Assembly (NCBI GenBank): GCA_035610365.1 | Contig: CM069435.1 | Coordinates: 2,630,001 to 2,694,000, forward strand | Origin: Aquatica leii | Lineage: Eukaryota > Arthropoda > Insecta > Coleoptera > Lampyridae | Length of the DNA: 64,000 nucleotides | Direction: 5' to 3' | Shown: piece after piece, positions 10,270 through 22,673 of the stretch | Layout of the letters: the number at the start of each line of letters is the position of its first letter | Position numbering within the stretch: position 1 is the stretch's first letter | The notes under the pieces: generated by a model | Databases searched by the model: none | The model's input: the letters and a program-made list of their open reading frames with translations, nothing else | What the model was told of the DNA's origin: nothing | Translations under genes and position numbers: made by a program

Positions 10270-12813
10270 ATGTTTTATGGTGAAAGTTTTATGTCTAAAA
10301 TGTAACTTAGTTTTTAAAACAATGTTTAATGGTTACAGTTTTAGAAAGAAAACGTATTTGTAAAATCTGGCATTATCACTAGGAATTAAAAACATAAATT
10401 ACAGCAACAGTAGTAGATTCTTTTAATCTGATTGTTACAGTTGATAAATCAACCTCCAGATGGTTCTCACGTAATTCACTTTTTCTGATCAACAAAAATT
10501 AATTGCTTCTAAATATTAATCATCATTAAATTATTTCAAACTTAAGAAAAAGTTATTTGTAAATGAGTGTAACTAATTATAATTGAAAAAAACAAAACAA
10601 AAAAGTGAAATATTAAGACGTGTTAGTACTTTCATCTGCAGTGTATTAAACTTTGCTAATTCAATCTTATTGGAATTGATCATAACGAAATAAAGTCAAT
10701 GTCTATTACTGAATCAAATCTAATTTTCTACAATACCATATTACTTTAATTATCCTTTTATATGTGTGGTTCTTAAACTTTGCATTGTTTATAAACAAAT
10801 AAATTAGCTTAATTATAACAAACGTAAGAAAACAAATTAGTTTTATGAGAAATTTAAATGTTTGGTCAACTTTCCAACAATTTCTGGCAAATTTTTTTAA
10901 AACTCTTATCAAAAATCTTAAATCTAATTTAGTTTATAAAATTTCAGTTTTCAGTGTAACCCGAGTTATACCAAACAGATAGGCAAAATATTAAGAGATA
11001 AGATTATTTCCATCATTAAAGAAAATTCTTGAAAATGAAATAAGATTAGTTAATGAAAATGCATTAAATAGTATATATTAATAATTATAGTTTAATAGAT
11101 AAAAATCAAAAATTTTAGTTTTTACAAAATAAAATATGAGTGTTGAGAAAATTATTAATTTGAGGAAGCAGATTTGTTAATTAATTCGCAAGGTGCAACT
11201 TTTCGTCTACTTGAAAAATTAATAATTAGCCGATTAACAATTACTAAATTTTGTCATGCGTCACATTAACACTAAGTTATGGATAATAACCATTAATAAA
11301 ATTATACTTTTCATGCATATATAAAATATATACATAAACAGTTAAATTTTTTAACGTATAATTTACATACGCTTAAAAAGGATATAACCCAGTTTGTTGT
11401 TAAAAAAGATTCCGCTCTAACTAACTTTAATTTACAACTGTTATGTATTAAGTTTTTGACATGCTCTTGCGAAATAGGTTAATTTTTATTCAAAATTCGT
11501 AAAATTTATGACCAAACGAAACACCGTTTACAATTTATTGCTCCAAATTTAAATTGAATTACGTGTATTTTTTTTAAATTCATTTACATAGAATGGTAGT
11601 AGAATTTGTAAACTGCAACGGTTATGGCTTATCTATTTCAAAAATTAGACTTAGACTTGTTCTTGTGTGAAATTGAGGCAGCGCCCGAAATATTTAAATT
11701 TGTGTAAGGTATTTAAACTTGTTAATCGTAGTAAACAAGTAATAAAAAAATTGAATCTATCAAAAAATTGGATAAATAAGCAAAAAAAACGAAAACAACA
11801 AAATGTACAAAATACTACTGGAATGTAACAATGTAATCATTACAAATTGATTTTTTTTGTTTTATGACGATATGTCATCTCAAAAATTTTTCTGTTTTAG
11901 CAAATACAGTTTCGTTTTAAAATCGAAATTATAAATGTATTTATTTTAATTGATCCAAATCCGGCCGCGTGTAACAATCATCAGTTTTTTTATATTTTAT
12001 TTTTATGATTAATGAAAGATTCTGTTATATAATGACTTGATTTAATTTAAAGTTACATATGTACAATGTTAGAACAATTAATCATTTTTTTCTTGATTTG
12101 ATAAATTAAAACATGGCACCTTTGAATAGAAATTTGAGTTAATTAGTAAACTAATTATGTAGCTTTGTATTACACATTTTGAAATGTGTAATTTAAACAT
12201 AGTTTTAAGTTTACGATTACTATAGCAACTTATGCAGATTTTAAAACTTTTTTTTAAATGGTTTTGTTAAGTTAAACTTTTTATTACTGGTAATAATTAT
12301 AATTCTGGCGTTTTAACTATTATTTTTAATCATTAAAGTTTTTTATTTATTCAAAACCTATTTACTAAATGCTTTTGATGTAATTGTATGAATTTGTTTT
12401 TTTTTAAATTAGCAAATCTAATTCAAAATTTTGCAATGCAATGACGTTGTTCATTAGAAATATTCATTTATTTATTAATCTAATTTTTTTTGTATTAATT
12501 TATTTAAACAAACAGTAGCATAGCGATTATGTATAAAATAAATAAGTGTATCTAACACTTATTGTATTTAGGTTCCTCTATAAGAAATTTATTGACTTAT
12601 AAAAACAATAACGATTTTTATTGCCACATTCAAATGTAATGTCAAATAAAATTTTTATGTTCAGGCTTAGAAAGTTGCAAACGCTAATAAAGTTTATTAC
12701 AAAAGCAATATAAAAATAGCTACGGCAAAATGTATTTACAATCGGTATATGAGATTTGTGGGTCAAGTGTATACGCAAATAACTTTTTTGTAATTACAAA
12801 AAAATATAACTTA
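10270..12813. other. AT-rich intergenic sequence
   Basis: No coding similarity, terminal repeats or RNA genes noticed over this stretch. Short open frames (10706-10912, 12578-12778, minus) have compositions typical of chance frames in AT-rich DNA. Confidence 0.5.
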
Positions 12814-13314
12814 TACAGGGTGTCTCACAATATGTAGAAAATCTCCCGTATTCAAATAGGACACATAAAAACATAGTCTTTTTCCTACGGGTCTTCTTAC
12901 CGAGATACGAGCTGAAAACGGCCGCCCCTAAAAATTTTTTGTTTTTTTAAATTAACTAACTTTAAATTAAAGTACTAGGTATAATTTAATGAATTTTTAA
13001 TATGATGGTTACAAGATAGAAACGGACTTGCTCTACCACAATAATGCTATTTTGTTTTTCACCATGTACGATAAAGGCACACCAACAATAAAAGATACTC
13101 GTGATCCACATCGATAAAATGAACTGTTTGCCAAAACAAAATATTTTTGTTCAAGATGATTTATTGCATTGCCATTGTAAAGTTTACTTTTTGTTGCTAT
13201 AGTTTTTTTGACAGGTATCAGTTAAAACTTGTCACTGTCTATTCATATTTTTTTCGTGGTTAGTTAATTAGTAATGGAGTTTACGTTTGCTGAATATGCC
13301 AACATGCATTTAAT

Positions 13315-13460
13315 CAGTGTTGTAACAGATACTTTTTTTCTAGTATCTAGATACAGATACTTTTCATAAATTGTATCTAGATATAGATAAGATACCTTTT
13401 CAAAAAAAAGTATCTAGATACAGCTACAGATACTTTAAGAGAGTATCTAGATACATGTCA
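13315..13460 (+). mobile_element. hAT-like element end with TATCTAGATA subterminal repeats
   Basis: Starts CAGTGTTGTAAC, which fits the CAGNG terminal motif of hAT elements, and is followed by clustered copies of GTATCTAGATAC and AGATAC (13343-13455). Clustered short motifs just inside the terminus are typical transposase-binding sites of hAT elements. The right end was not located, and no transposase is seen, so this is a non-autonomous or truncated copy. Confidence 0.5.
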
Positions 13461-13553
13461 GACATTTTTAACAAAATCTTAAAACAAAATTTAAAACAAA
13501 GTGTCTATTTGGCTCAGCTAAAAACACAATAACTGTATCCCAGGGAACACATT

Positions 13554-13595
13554 ACGTCTTATTGACGTCAAAATTACGAGACGTCAATAAGACGT
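13554..13595. other. Perfect 16-bp hairpin with ACGTC half-sites
   Basis: ACGTCTTATTGACGTC at 13554-13569 is repeated in exact reverse complement at 13580-13595 around a 10-base loop. Another GACGT-like motif follows near 13612. It lies within the inserted block of the mariner element. Confidence 0.85.
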
Positions 13596-13799
13596 GTCAG
13601 TGTGGTCATATGACGTTAGTGTGCTGTCTGGATATTAAGCAAAATATTACCTTATCAACCTTAATCGCATAATTTGTTTTTTTAAACTAATAGCATGTTA
13701 AATGTCTCGTCATTATATTTTGACGTAGAGTTAATAGTAAACAATTAACACTAAAAAGTTTCTCCACTTCTTTGCCCTATTTAAGTTGATGTAGAAATT

Positions 13800-14098
13800 C
13801 AGCGTTGCCAATTGACTTTGTCGCGATTCCTTGTAAAAACTGTGAAAGTTCCACAATGACCACAATTGTACTCATAGTTCTACAAAGTTGAAATTTGTTT
13901 TTTTTAAGTATTATGAATTTGGTTTGTTTGCATAAATGCTAACACGTCACATTTTTCAAGTAATACTAGATTATATAAAATGTAGGTTCATACACGGTTT
14001 TTCCCAAAGTTCCACAACAGTTTATAATACCTACAAAATACCCGCTACTACATAAAATCTCCAAATTTGGTAGTATTCTATTAGAATTGGCGACGCTG
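13800..14098. mobile_element. Small MITE with CAGCGTTGCC ends
   Basis: CAGCGTTGCCAATT at 13800-13813 and AATTGGCGACGCTG at 14085-14098 form 14-bp terminal inverted repeats with one mismatch, flanked on both sides by AATT. Length 299 bp, non-coding. The CAGNG start suggests a hAT-type MITE, although the flanking AATT is shorter than the usual 8-bp hAT target duplication and could equally be part of the inverted repeat. Confidence 0.6.
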
Positions 14099-14639
14099 AA
14101 TTTTCTTAAAATGGCATTATAAACTCCCATAATTTTATTTATACACAGAGAAAAGTTTGCATGTTTCTATTATGACGCACCATCAGCACCAACTTAAACC
14201 CATTAACGTGTGGACCAAAATAATAGCTTACATTTAATTGGACCATTTGTATTGCCAAGAAGATTAACTGGAAAACTATAATTGAAATTTTTTCAAAACA
14301 ATTTGCTAGAACTTTTGGAACATCTATCTTTGGCAATACAACGTGGTACATATGGTTTTAGTCTAGTAGCTCGAGATATTCTAGTCCAATAGACAATCAA
14401 TAAAACTTCTAATTTCTATTGTCGCGAAATAAAGACAAATGTTGTGGCGTTGTGAAAGTCTAACCGTCTTCAATTCCTAGAGCTCGAAAATATGTGACTT
14501 AGAAGGATCTCATGTTGAACCAATATACAAAATTATACAATAAAAACCATATTGGTCAAAAACATTTTCTTTTTATAAACATTTTATCAATGTGTGAATA
14601 TGAGAGATTGTCCACGTATTCTGGGACACTTTATACATA

Positions 14640-15055
14640 AAAGTAGTAATTTATCCCAAATGTGCTTAATGTCCTGCAAAGTCCGATAACAAAGCAAATG
14701 CACACGTGGTATAAACTTGTCTATTGTGTAACTGTGCGTGACATTAATTTAGTTTCTAAACTTTATTTTGTGTTTGCAAATTTTTCTAGAAGTAAAAATG
14801 AAAGAACATTACATTCGTTTTGCAAGGAAAATTTATTTTTAATAATAAAATATACTCTGTGACATTGAAATGATAACACCAAGAAAGGGAAAAAATTTTG
14901 TGACTAAATTTAACAGGAAGGTTTCCTACTCGGAGGCAATAATTGATTAAAATTTTATTGAAATGGATTAAGTGGTAATGGCATATCTGATATTCTTTTT
15001 GTTTCTACTATTTTAATGTAGTGTGTATTTGTGCAAACTTTGGTTAATTTTAATA
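14640..15055. other. AT-rich spacer
   Basis: Nothing recognisable; the open frame at 14662-14862 has no domain that I can identify. Confidence 0.4.
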
Positions 15056-15059
15056 TTGT

Positions 15060-15655
15060 TAGTGAGTGCAACAGCGTGATTTGACAGATATCGAATTGTT
15101 GGCTTCTTGAAGGTAATTTTTTGTACAGGAAAATTACAAACCGTTTTCACCGGAACAAATCCGCTATCATGCGCTGTTATCAAACATAGTCTAAGAAACA
15201 GTAAACTGATAAAAAACAAATGAGGTACAGGATTGCTATCTTCGACTTATGGCAATAAGAAACCGATTTTCCAGTATCAGATCAATCGCTGATCGATGGT
15301 TAAGTAATAAAAGTTGTCTTGTAACTCTTCGAACAGTTTACGTTCGAATCAGAAGTTTAGAATTGCAATTATATCGACCACATCTTGTGTTACCACTAGC
15401 GACTCAACACCGACATCAATGTCTGGAGTGACGTAGTTGCGACTCCACTGGAATCTGGAATGACATAGAGTAGTCTTCAGTAATGAATCCCGATTCTGTT
15501 TGGGGATGCAAGCCGTATGAGAGTCAGACGAAGACGTGGAGAACGACGCAATAGTAAATTTTCTGTTGAGCAGCCTGTGCACCACATTGTAGAGTTTATG
15601 GTAAGGAGTGCTATAGCTTATGGAAGCAAATCTCTTTGGTAACATTTTCTCTCTA
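15060..15655 (+). pseudogene. Tc1-family transposase fragment
   Basis: Decayed plus-strand coding sequence in several frames. The paired-like DNA-binding part is seen as DRYRIVGFL near 15080 and RNRFSSIRSIADRWL then TLRTVYVRIRS and ATQHRHQCLEW between 15250 and 15430, the order found in Tc1 transposases. Further on, a basic RVRRRRGERRNSKF segment and a VRSAIAYGSKSLW block (near 15510-15640) match the region just after the second-D strand of the catalytic domain. The C-terminal catalytic third is missing, apparently ended by the foldback element at 15720. No terminal inverted repeats were found. Not functional. Confidence 0.65.
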
Positions 15656-15719
15656 CATGTAGAAAACTATTAAGTTGTAACAGTAAACATTACAACCGCA
15701 AATTTAAAAAAATCGATTG

Positions 15720-15865
15720 GAATTATACGCGGCGTAATATTCCTTATACTATTACGCAAAAATTTGTTTATATAATTGTAGAAACCATCATTAGAGACTG
15801 CAATTATATAAACAAATTTTTGCACTTGTGTAGTACAGTAAGGAATATTTTGCCGCGTGTAATTC
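15720..15865. repeat. Foldback element, about 65-bp arms
   Basis: Arms 15720-15781 and 15798-15865 are reverse complements with a few mismatches and small gaps around a 16-bp centre. Key shared blocks are TATACGCGGC, TATTCCTTA and CAAAAATTTGTTTATATAATTG. Non-coding; the minus-strand open frame over it is an artefact of the palindrome. Confidence 0.8.
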
Positions 15866-15869
15866 AAAC

Positions 15870-16855
15870 TGTTCAATTACTGTCAATTAACAATTTCATA
15901 GTTTTCAACATGTGAATTAACTCGTACGTAGCTCTGTTCCTTCGAGATGGCGTTTAACCTCAGATTTATTAATAAAACTTTGTTTTTTTCTTAGTGTTGC
16001 AATTTTAATGTCACAGAGTATATTTATTGTGAGGCATAATAACAAATAGCGCTGCTTTTAGCATATCTCACAATATTTAGTTAATTTTTTGAATTAGTGG
16101 TAGTTTATGAAAATAAAATTTGGGTGTACTACATAAAGGACATTAAGCAGATACACGGCTACTAACATTATTTATTTCAGAGGGTTTTTACTTCACAAAG
16201 CTCTTGTTAGGCTGAAATAAAATAATGAGAATGTTGATAAAATAGAAAAAATAACATTTCAGCCAGAAAACTCAGCAGCTGATACTGATAATCTTCTCAC
16301 ATGACATTATGACAATATGTTTTTGTCTCAATTAAAAACACTAGACTAGTAGTGAAAGCTTTTCTAAAAATTTTAATCCTTAGCGGTTACATTGTAGTTC
16401 CACAACAAAGAATTTTTTGAGAGTGAGAAAAAGATTAACGTAATGATGGTTTCTGAGGCAATTTCCAGTAGTAAGTTTGAATTTTTAGGTAAGTAGTTAT
16501 TCTTCTTCCTTACTTTATTATTACTGAATCGGTTTTAGGGTTTTTCGACGAGGAAAAGCATCAAAAACACTTTAAGCGTCGTTAAGCTACGTTTCGAGCG
16601 GTTATGTGCGCAGTTCTTCAGATTTAGAAAAGCTTATAAAATGCTGTGTTCAAGACTACACTTCAGAATAGCAAAAATAATTATTAACATTAGAAATAAT
16701 AAATTAACATCAAAATAACACAAAATTATAACACAAAGAAACGTAAACGCGACAAATTTATGAATTGAGTTTAAGTTTTCGTCATACATCTCTGTAATAA
16801 TCAACACTAAGACCTAAAGAATAAATGCAACTAGTATCATCAGAACATTTGATAA
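15870..16855. other. AT-rich spacer
   Basis: No gene recognised. A slightly less AT-rich patch at 16540-16620 contains a block reading ACGTTTCGAGCGGTTATG that looks like repeat-derived sequence but could not be classified. Confidence 0.35.
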
Positions 16856-16859
16856 CACT

Positions 16860-17465
16860 AAATCTATAAGCATCGAGCGCGGTATGAAAGACACATTGGT
16901 CCCCCAAGTTATTTTTAAACGTACTAAAAAACGCTTGCAAACTGCTGCAAGCAAAAGAAATAGACAAACTAATACGATTGGGATGGGCAGGATACAGAAA
17001 ATTTACAAAAAATATTTTTAAAACTAACATCCCACAATACTTAAAAACGAAAGTTTAGGACAAATGTATCCTCTCAATTTTAACATACGGAGCGGAAACC
17101 TGGAGGTTTACTAAGGGATAAATTGGAAGTTGCACAGCAGGCTATGGAAAGATCCATGCTAGTCATCACACCAAGAGACAGATTCAGGAACAAATATATT
17201 AACCAACAAACTAAAGTACAAGACATCACAACTCTGTACATTAAAATAGATTGGGCAAGACGTCAATATGAAAGGTAGAGTAAAATAGTGACGGAGTGGC
17301 AACCTAGAACAGGAAAAAAAGCGTTGGGCGCCCAAAGATGGTCGAACGACATTGTAAGAATGACCGGAAAAGCATGGATAAAAAAGCAATATACAGAGAA
17401 AGTTGGAAGCACAAAGAGGGCGTTTATGTTCAAAATTAGAAAATGGATAGAATATAACAGCTGAA
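16860..17465 (+). pseudogene. LINE reverse transcriptase, C-terminal fragment
   Basis: Plus-strand remnants read EIDKLIRLGWAGYRKF, IPQYLKTKV, ILTYGAETWR, then ERSMLVITPRDRFRNKYI, WARRQYER, VTEWQPRTGKK, WSNDIVRMTGKAW and YRESWKHKEG in order. This is the region after the reverse transcriptase of a common insect endonuclease/reverse transcriptase LINE (RTE-like wording), where TYGAETW is a hallmark. Only the 3' end is present, as expected from 5' truncation during target-primed insertion, and it is broken by several stops and shifts. Related 3' pieces lie at 21420-22480, 32740-33060 and elsewhere. Confidence 0.75.
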
Positions 17466-17469
17466 ATCA

Positions 17470-20400
17470 AGTCAAGTCAATCATATTACCCCGGTCAAAC
17501 CAGTGGCTAGATGAACATTATTCAGGAAAATGGATTAGTCCTAGAGAAGCAATCGAGTGGCCATAGCGATTGCCTGATTTAACAGCTCTAGGTTTTTTTT
17601 ATCGGGCCACATCAAATCAAACGAACCTAGCGGATCTACAACACTTGCAGCAACAAATTATTGACGTTTAAAAACATTCAAAAACGTGAGGAAAGAAGTT
17701 CAATTTGGACTGTTTCTTAATTTAGAGAAAAACGGTGAACATTTTGAACAGTTCTTGTAATTATTTTTCCAAATAATATTTAACAAGCGGTGTATTTTTA
17801 AAGCGTTAACAGCATCTCCCAAAACTTAATGATTTGCTAATTATTTCAAAACTGTGAAATGGAATGTCACTTTTTTTGGTATTTTTGAGTAGCATTTTAG
17901 AAACCTTTTCAACTATGTATTATAAGTAGGGGATTGCAATTTACATTTATGAAAATGGGTGGGCCGGGGTTGAAAAAGTAGGTGGGAGTGTGTCATTGAC
18001 TATGCCAATTTGGTTCCTCGTCTGTATTGCTTAAACGGGTTTCTATAATTTTTGATATTATTTTTTGTTGTAAATATATTCACAATTCAAAGTTTTCAAA
18101 TTGACACACTCTTTACTGATTTTACGTATAAATCAAACAGTATCCAAAAATTACACCAATTTGTTTTGTTTTTGGCGATTACGTCAATTGTGTTTTTGGT
18201 TTATGTTTTTTTGTAAATTAAAATTTTTAATAATCTAATCTTATTTATCCTTAGTTGTTAATTTCCACAATTAGAAATTTTCTTTTTCCCTTTTCTTTCA
18301 TATCTTGTTTGTATTTTTATTTTGAATTTTTGAAATCTGTTACTTTCTAAAACAAAGTTTTTATTTCTTTTCGACTATTTCTTTTTATACTTCTGCTTTG
18401 CTATTTTTTGGTTTAACAGCCTAATAGAACTTTTAGTTAAATTAATTTTTTTATTTTCTTATTTAGTCATAATAAACAATTTAAATTTTATATTTTTTTC
18501 AAACTGATCTTGAATTTTATTTCATTTTAAAAAATTTTTTGATTATAAAATTTGCTTGTTTTTGATCTTTATTATTATTATTTTATTCTCTAATCAACAT
18601 CTACTTTCAATTAAAGAAAATAAAATAGTGGCAATAATTATCGTCTTTACATTTAACAGAATGTTTTTTATTAATTAGTTAATAAATATACATATTAGTA
18701 AACTTTCTAAGGTTTTTGTATCAAAAAAACAAAATAAATGTAGAGTAATGTTTTTTTAAGGTAAATTCAACTTGTTTACCAACAGCCGCACACGGATGCA
18801 ATAATTCTTTTAACACCAATTTTACAAAACATTATCATAGATTAGTATTGCCTTAACCGTTAAATCAATGTTAAACTTGGTGGCACAAGTTTTATTACCA
18901 CTATCTCGGTTACTTAAACAAAGATGTAGGTTCTGACTGTTTGATACATGACACCAATTTCTTAAAAATATCACTTATCAACACATATCAACCTTAATTA
19001 ATATAATAAAAAATTGATTCTAACAATTTCCTTGAGGTAACTATTAACTTATTAATTAATGGTGTTTTTATATTGTATAATTAAATAAAGCACAGGATGG
19101 CGCTTTATTTGATATATGGTTATATACTTGGTAGACACGTTTAATAATTGTTTAGCTTAACACTGATTAAAGAAATCATTTAATTATTATTTGAGGGCAA
19201 CTATCATTAATAACACTGTCCACTTTTAGTTTTGGCATAAAATGACGTATACAAGTTTTGATAAAAACAAAAAAAAATTATTTTAACAAATGTAGGTTTG
19301 TTTAAATTTTGATAAAAAGGTTTATCTGTTTGCAACATTTTTGAATGTTCATTTTAAATTTTTCTAACTAAAAATGTGACAAAATATTACTACTATTAAT
19401 CTGAGATTTCGTCTAAAATTATAAATAACGTTTAGTAGGTTTTTATTTAGATAAATTATAAACTAAAACAATGTAAAGTAAAATTATACAAATTAAAACT
19501 AATTAAAGTAGATTTCAAAACTGTACTTTTTCCAAACGGGTTTATGTTTGTATCTAATTTTTATATTAAATTAGAAAATTATAAACATAAACTTACATAC
19601 ACTAATACTTCAAATTTTTAAAATACATTTTTTTTTAATAATTAGAATCCATTACACAGAAGTAGCTATTAAGTAAATCACAAGACGGTACACTATAGTA
19701 ACCGTTTGCTAATTTTGTTAATTATATTATCAGTTATTAGAGAGATATTACTTAAACGTTTTTTAGACTAATGCAACTCATTATCTTTAAAAATTTAATT
19801 ATTCGATATTATTTACATTATATCACAAGGCTTATTTCACATTACAGTTATTACTTTATATTATAACTATTTTACAACGGTTTCGCACTGAATTCAAAAT
19901 TTACGTAATTAAAAAATGATAAAAAACTGCACAGTAGCAATGTTACGTAATTTAAACTAATTATTATCATAAAGAAAAAACTGCTCAAATATCGTACAAT
20001 TACACAATGATGTACATGTAGGATTCTAAAAAAAGTGCAAAAATTGTCTGGGAAAAATCCCATCACTAAAATAAGAAGAAAACTAAAAATAAACTTCTAT
20101 GTGATTGTGAAGATATGTACTTATAGGGACAAAATTAACATCCAACTACTTTTCAAATCAAATCACATCTAGAAAGATTATTGTAAATATAAATAACCTT
20201 TTAGTTTATCTTTAAGAACAATTTTTGACGTTTCTAACATCCAATGATGGTTTTCTTAACCAAATTGATATTTTTTTGTAAAATTGTTTGATGATATTTA
20301 ATAGATATTAGTTAATATTTAAAAGTTTATAACATTCACTTTAGATAATAATAACTATTGTAAAAATGTTTTGTAATGAGCTTTTTAGAATCAATAAAGT

Positions 20401-20570
20401 TTATTTTTGAATTTTATAAGTAAAATTTATTGCAATTGAGTATTTTTTAAAATTAAGAAAAATAACAACAAACAATTGTGTATCAAAATATAACAAATAA
20501 AGAAAAATAGTAATGTTTTGGCAAAATAGGTTATTGAAATAGAATAGAAAAATGATAACATAAACCAAAA
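17470..20570. other. AT-rich intergenic sequence
   Basis: About 3 kb with no recognisable coding sequence, terminal repeats or RNA genes. Short minus-strand frames at 19872-20066 and 20401-20589 look like chance. Confidence 0.5.
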
Positions 20571-20572
20571 TT

Positions 20573-20645
20573 CTGATTACTATAAACAACGTTTGTTTAT
20601 CCTATGTAGTAGCATACGTCCAGGCCGTTTTTTAATAAAGTGATA
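20573..20645 (+). repeat. Repeat X, left copy
   Basis: Shares GATTACTATAAAC, GTAGCATACG and the AATAAAGTGATA end in the same order and direction with 27297-27365. The two copies bracket the BEL/Pao region. Origin unknown. Confidence 0.6.
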
Positions 20646-20859
20646 ACATTACCTACCTGATAACATTATCCGTGATTCCAATAAGCGACGCACACGGTAT
20701 ATTATAAATTTTGATTTAATCCATCTGAAGTGGTCCAATAAAAATATTTTTGATTGCTTGATCATTTTAGATATTTTTAATGTTTTTATATGTTATTGCC
20801 ATATGTATTAGAAGTAATGTTTATTCAATATCTTATCTCTGCCCTTTTGTTCTATTAAC

Positions 20860-21200
20860 GTAAACTTATTTTTCTTCGGGCAGCATTTTGCTAGAATCTG
20901 GCGACGCTAGCGTTTCCTCTTCTTTAATTTTGTATCTTAGTATAAAAAGCTTTATTTATTCTTATAGGTGACAATGTTTCTTAAAGTTTTGCAACTAAAT
21001 GTAACAAATGCCAGTTGAAGTTATATCACAATTGATTTTTAAATTACAATTACATTTATTACTATAATTACTATAGCTAAATTCATGACACTGATAAAAA
21101 CAATTGCTATTGTTTTTATAATTTTAAAAAAATTGGAAATTTGCAATTTTTCCAAAGCATTATACCTCTGGTGGAACATGGGATAAAAACTTATTTTTTT
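20860..21200 (+). repeat. Repeat Y, left arm (inverted partner at 27490)
   Basis: Reverse complement similarity to 27490-27770 over about 300 bp: TTGCTAGAA, TTTTGTATCT, ATTACAATTACAT and GGTGGAACATGGGATAAAAA each have matching partners in reversed order. Similarity is patchy, so the copies are old. Non-coding. Confidence 0.65.
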
Positions 21201-21419
21201 ACAGTGTCTACCTGCAAAAAAATATAGTTAACATTTTAACGTTAATATTATATTATGAAACAAATTATTAATTTTTAAAACAAATAAAAAATCTATTGTT
21301 GTTCGGTCAATTTGTCTATGAAGTAAATGCTGTTCTCTAAAACCTTGAAGAACAGATCATTTAAGTATTTATTTAATTTTAAATTTTAAATTAAAAATAA
21401 CTTAAGTACAGAAGATAAG

Positions 21420-22480
21420 ACATTTTTCCGACTCTGACATATCTTCAGACAGTGCTGTGGCATCTTCTGGTGTGGTTGTCTTCTTCTTTTTCAACCTTTA
21501 TTCAATCTATTTTAGATGTAGGTTTCCCCGATTTCCTTCTTGTATCTTGAATTCTTCCTTTCCATGTCAAGCTTTCCTATTTTTTTACGTCGTCTTTCCA
21601 TCTCATCTGAAGGCGTCCTACTTTTTGTTTTTGAAGCCCAGGGCGCCAGTTCGTGATTAGTATATTCCATCGCTTATCTTTGTGTCGAGAGTTATGACCC
21701 ACAAATGTCATTTTGTTCTTTCTCTTATCTAGCTGTTTCGCTTTAATCTTTTAAAAAAAATTTGTAGATTTGCTTTTTTTTATCAGCTTTTTAAATAATA
21801 ACATTGTATTTGTCTTGTTCTATTCTTTTGGTATTATTCTTGCCTGTAGACATTTATTGTATATTATTTATATTATCTGTTTTTCCTCGTCTTTTAGTAA
21901 TTCCTTCCTAAGATTGTCTTTTCTAGGTGATTTGTTGTTTTTCATTTCTATGATTGCATTACTTATTTTTTCTACTTTAGTAGCATGTCCTCTGCGTTTA
22001 CATTTAAGATTTTATTCTTTAGCATTTGCTTGGTTTAATTCGTGGGGTTTTGTTTTGACTCGTATAGTGTGCTATAATATTTTTTAATTATTTCTTTTAT
22101 TTCTTTGATGTTTTAACTCCTTCCTTCTCTGTCTTTTAAAACTAACTTTTTTTTCTAATTTTTGTTCTTTTGTATTGTTTCTTCTATCATTTTGTTGGCT
22201 TAACCTGGTTTTTTATCAGATTTTCTTATTTATTTTTTCAGTTTAACATATTCAATAGTTTTTTGTTTGCCCTATTGAGCCATTTCTGTTAATTCTTTAA
22301 CATTTGTTTAATAGTAACCGTTTTTTTCTTAAGTACAGGTGTTTTGTGTTGACTTTATTTTTATTGTTGCTAGTAGTGTATTTATTTTATTTAACACTTC
22401 AATTTAGTAAATTTTCCTCATTGTAGAACTCTAAAAACAATTCAAGTGTTAAGAATAAACTAAGGAGGAAAAATAAGAAC
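21420..22480 (-). pseudogene. LINE fragment with internal deletion
   Basis: Minus strand. The right part (22150-21770) has the region just before the reverse transcriptase, read as IIEMKNNKSP, KELLKDE and IPKE. The left part (21770-21430) has the C-terminal region, read as GHNSRHKDKRW, ITNWRPGLQKQKVGR and MRWKDDVKK. The reverse transcriptase core that should separate them is absent, so the copy lost its middle. The strongly pyrimidine-rich plus strand (open frames at 21457 and 21770) is the antisense of this A-rich coding strand. Wording matches the same RTE-like insect LINE group as 16860-17465. Confidence 0.65.
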
Positions 22481-22673
22481 AAATTACAGTAATACCATTC
22501 ATTTACTTCCATATTTCCATATTTAATGCAAAATATGTTATTGATCATTGTTTAAATTACAGTTTAAACATGAAATTGGGTTATTAAAACATTTATAATT
22601 TTTAAATTTCAAAATTGTAAACATACTTAATGATTACTCCACATGTAAAACAATCCATTTGCAAACGTAAGTT

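Larger units (their letters stand above)
12816..14634 (+). mobile_element. Mariner-like element interrupted by later insertions
   Basis: The left end CAGGGTGTCTCACAATATG follows TA at 12814-12815. An ATG at 13274 starts MEFTFAEYANMHLI, the N-terminal wording of this mariner-like transposase group, and is cut after about 13 codons by a CAGTGTTG-type end at 13315. Transposase sequence of the same group resumes near 14180 (INVWTKIIAYI, then GPFVLPRRLTG and FFQNNLLELLEHL with frame changes) and decays towards a plausible right end, GGGACACTTTATA, near 14634. The interval 13315-14100 therefore looks like one or more later insertions. Nonfunctional. Related to the element at 4718-5900. Confidence 0.6.
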
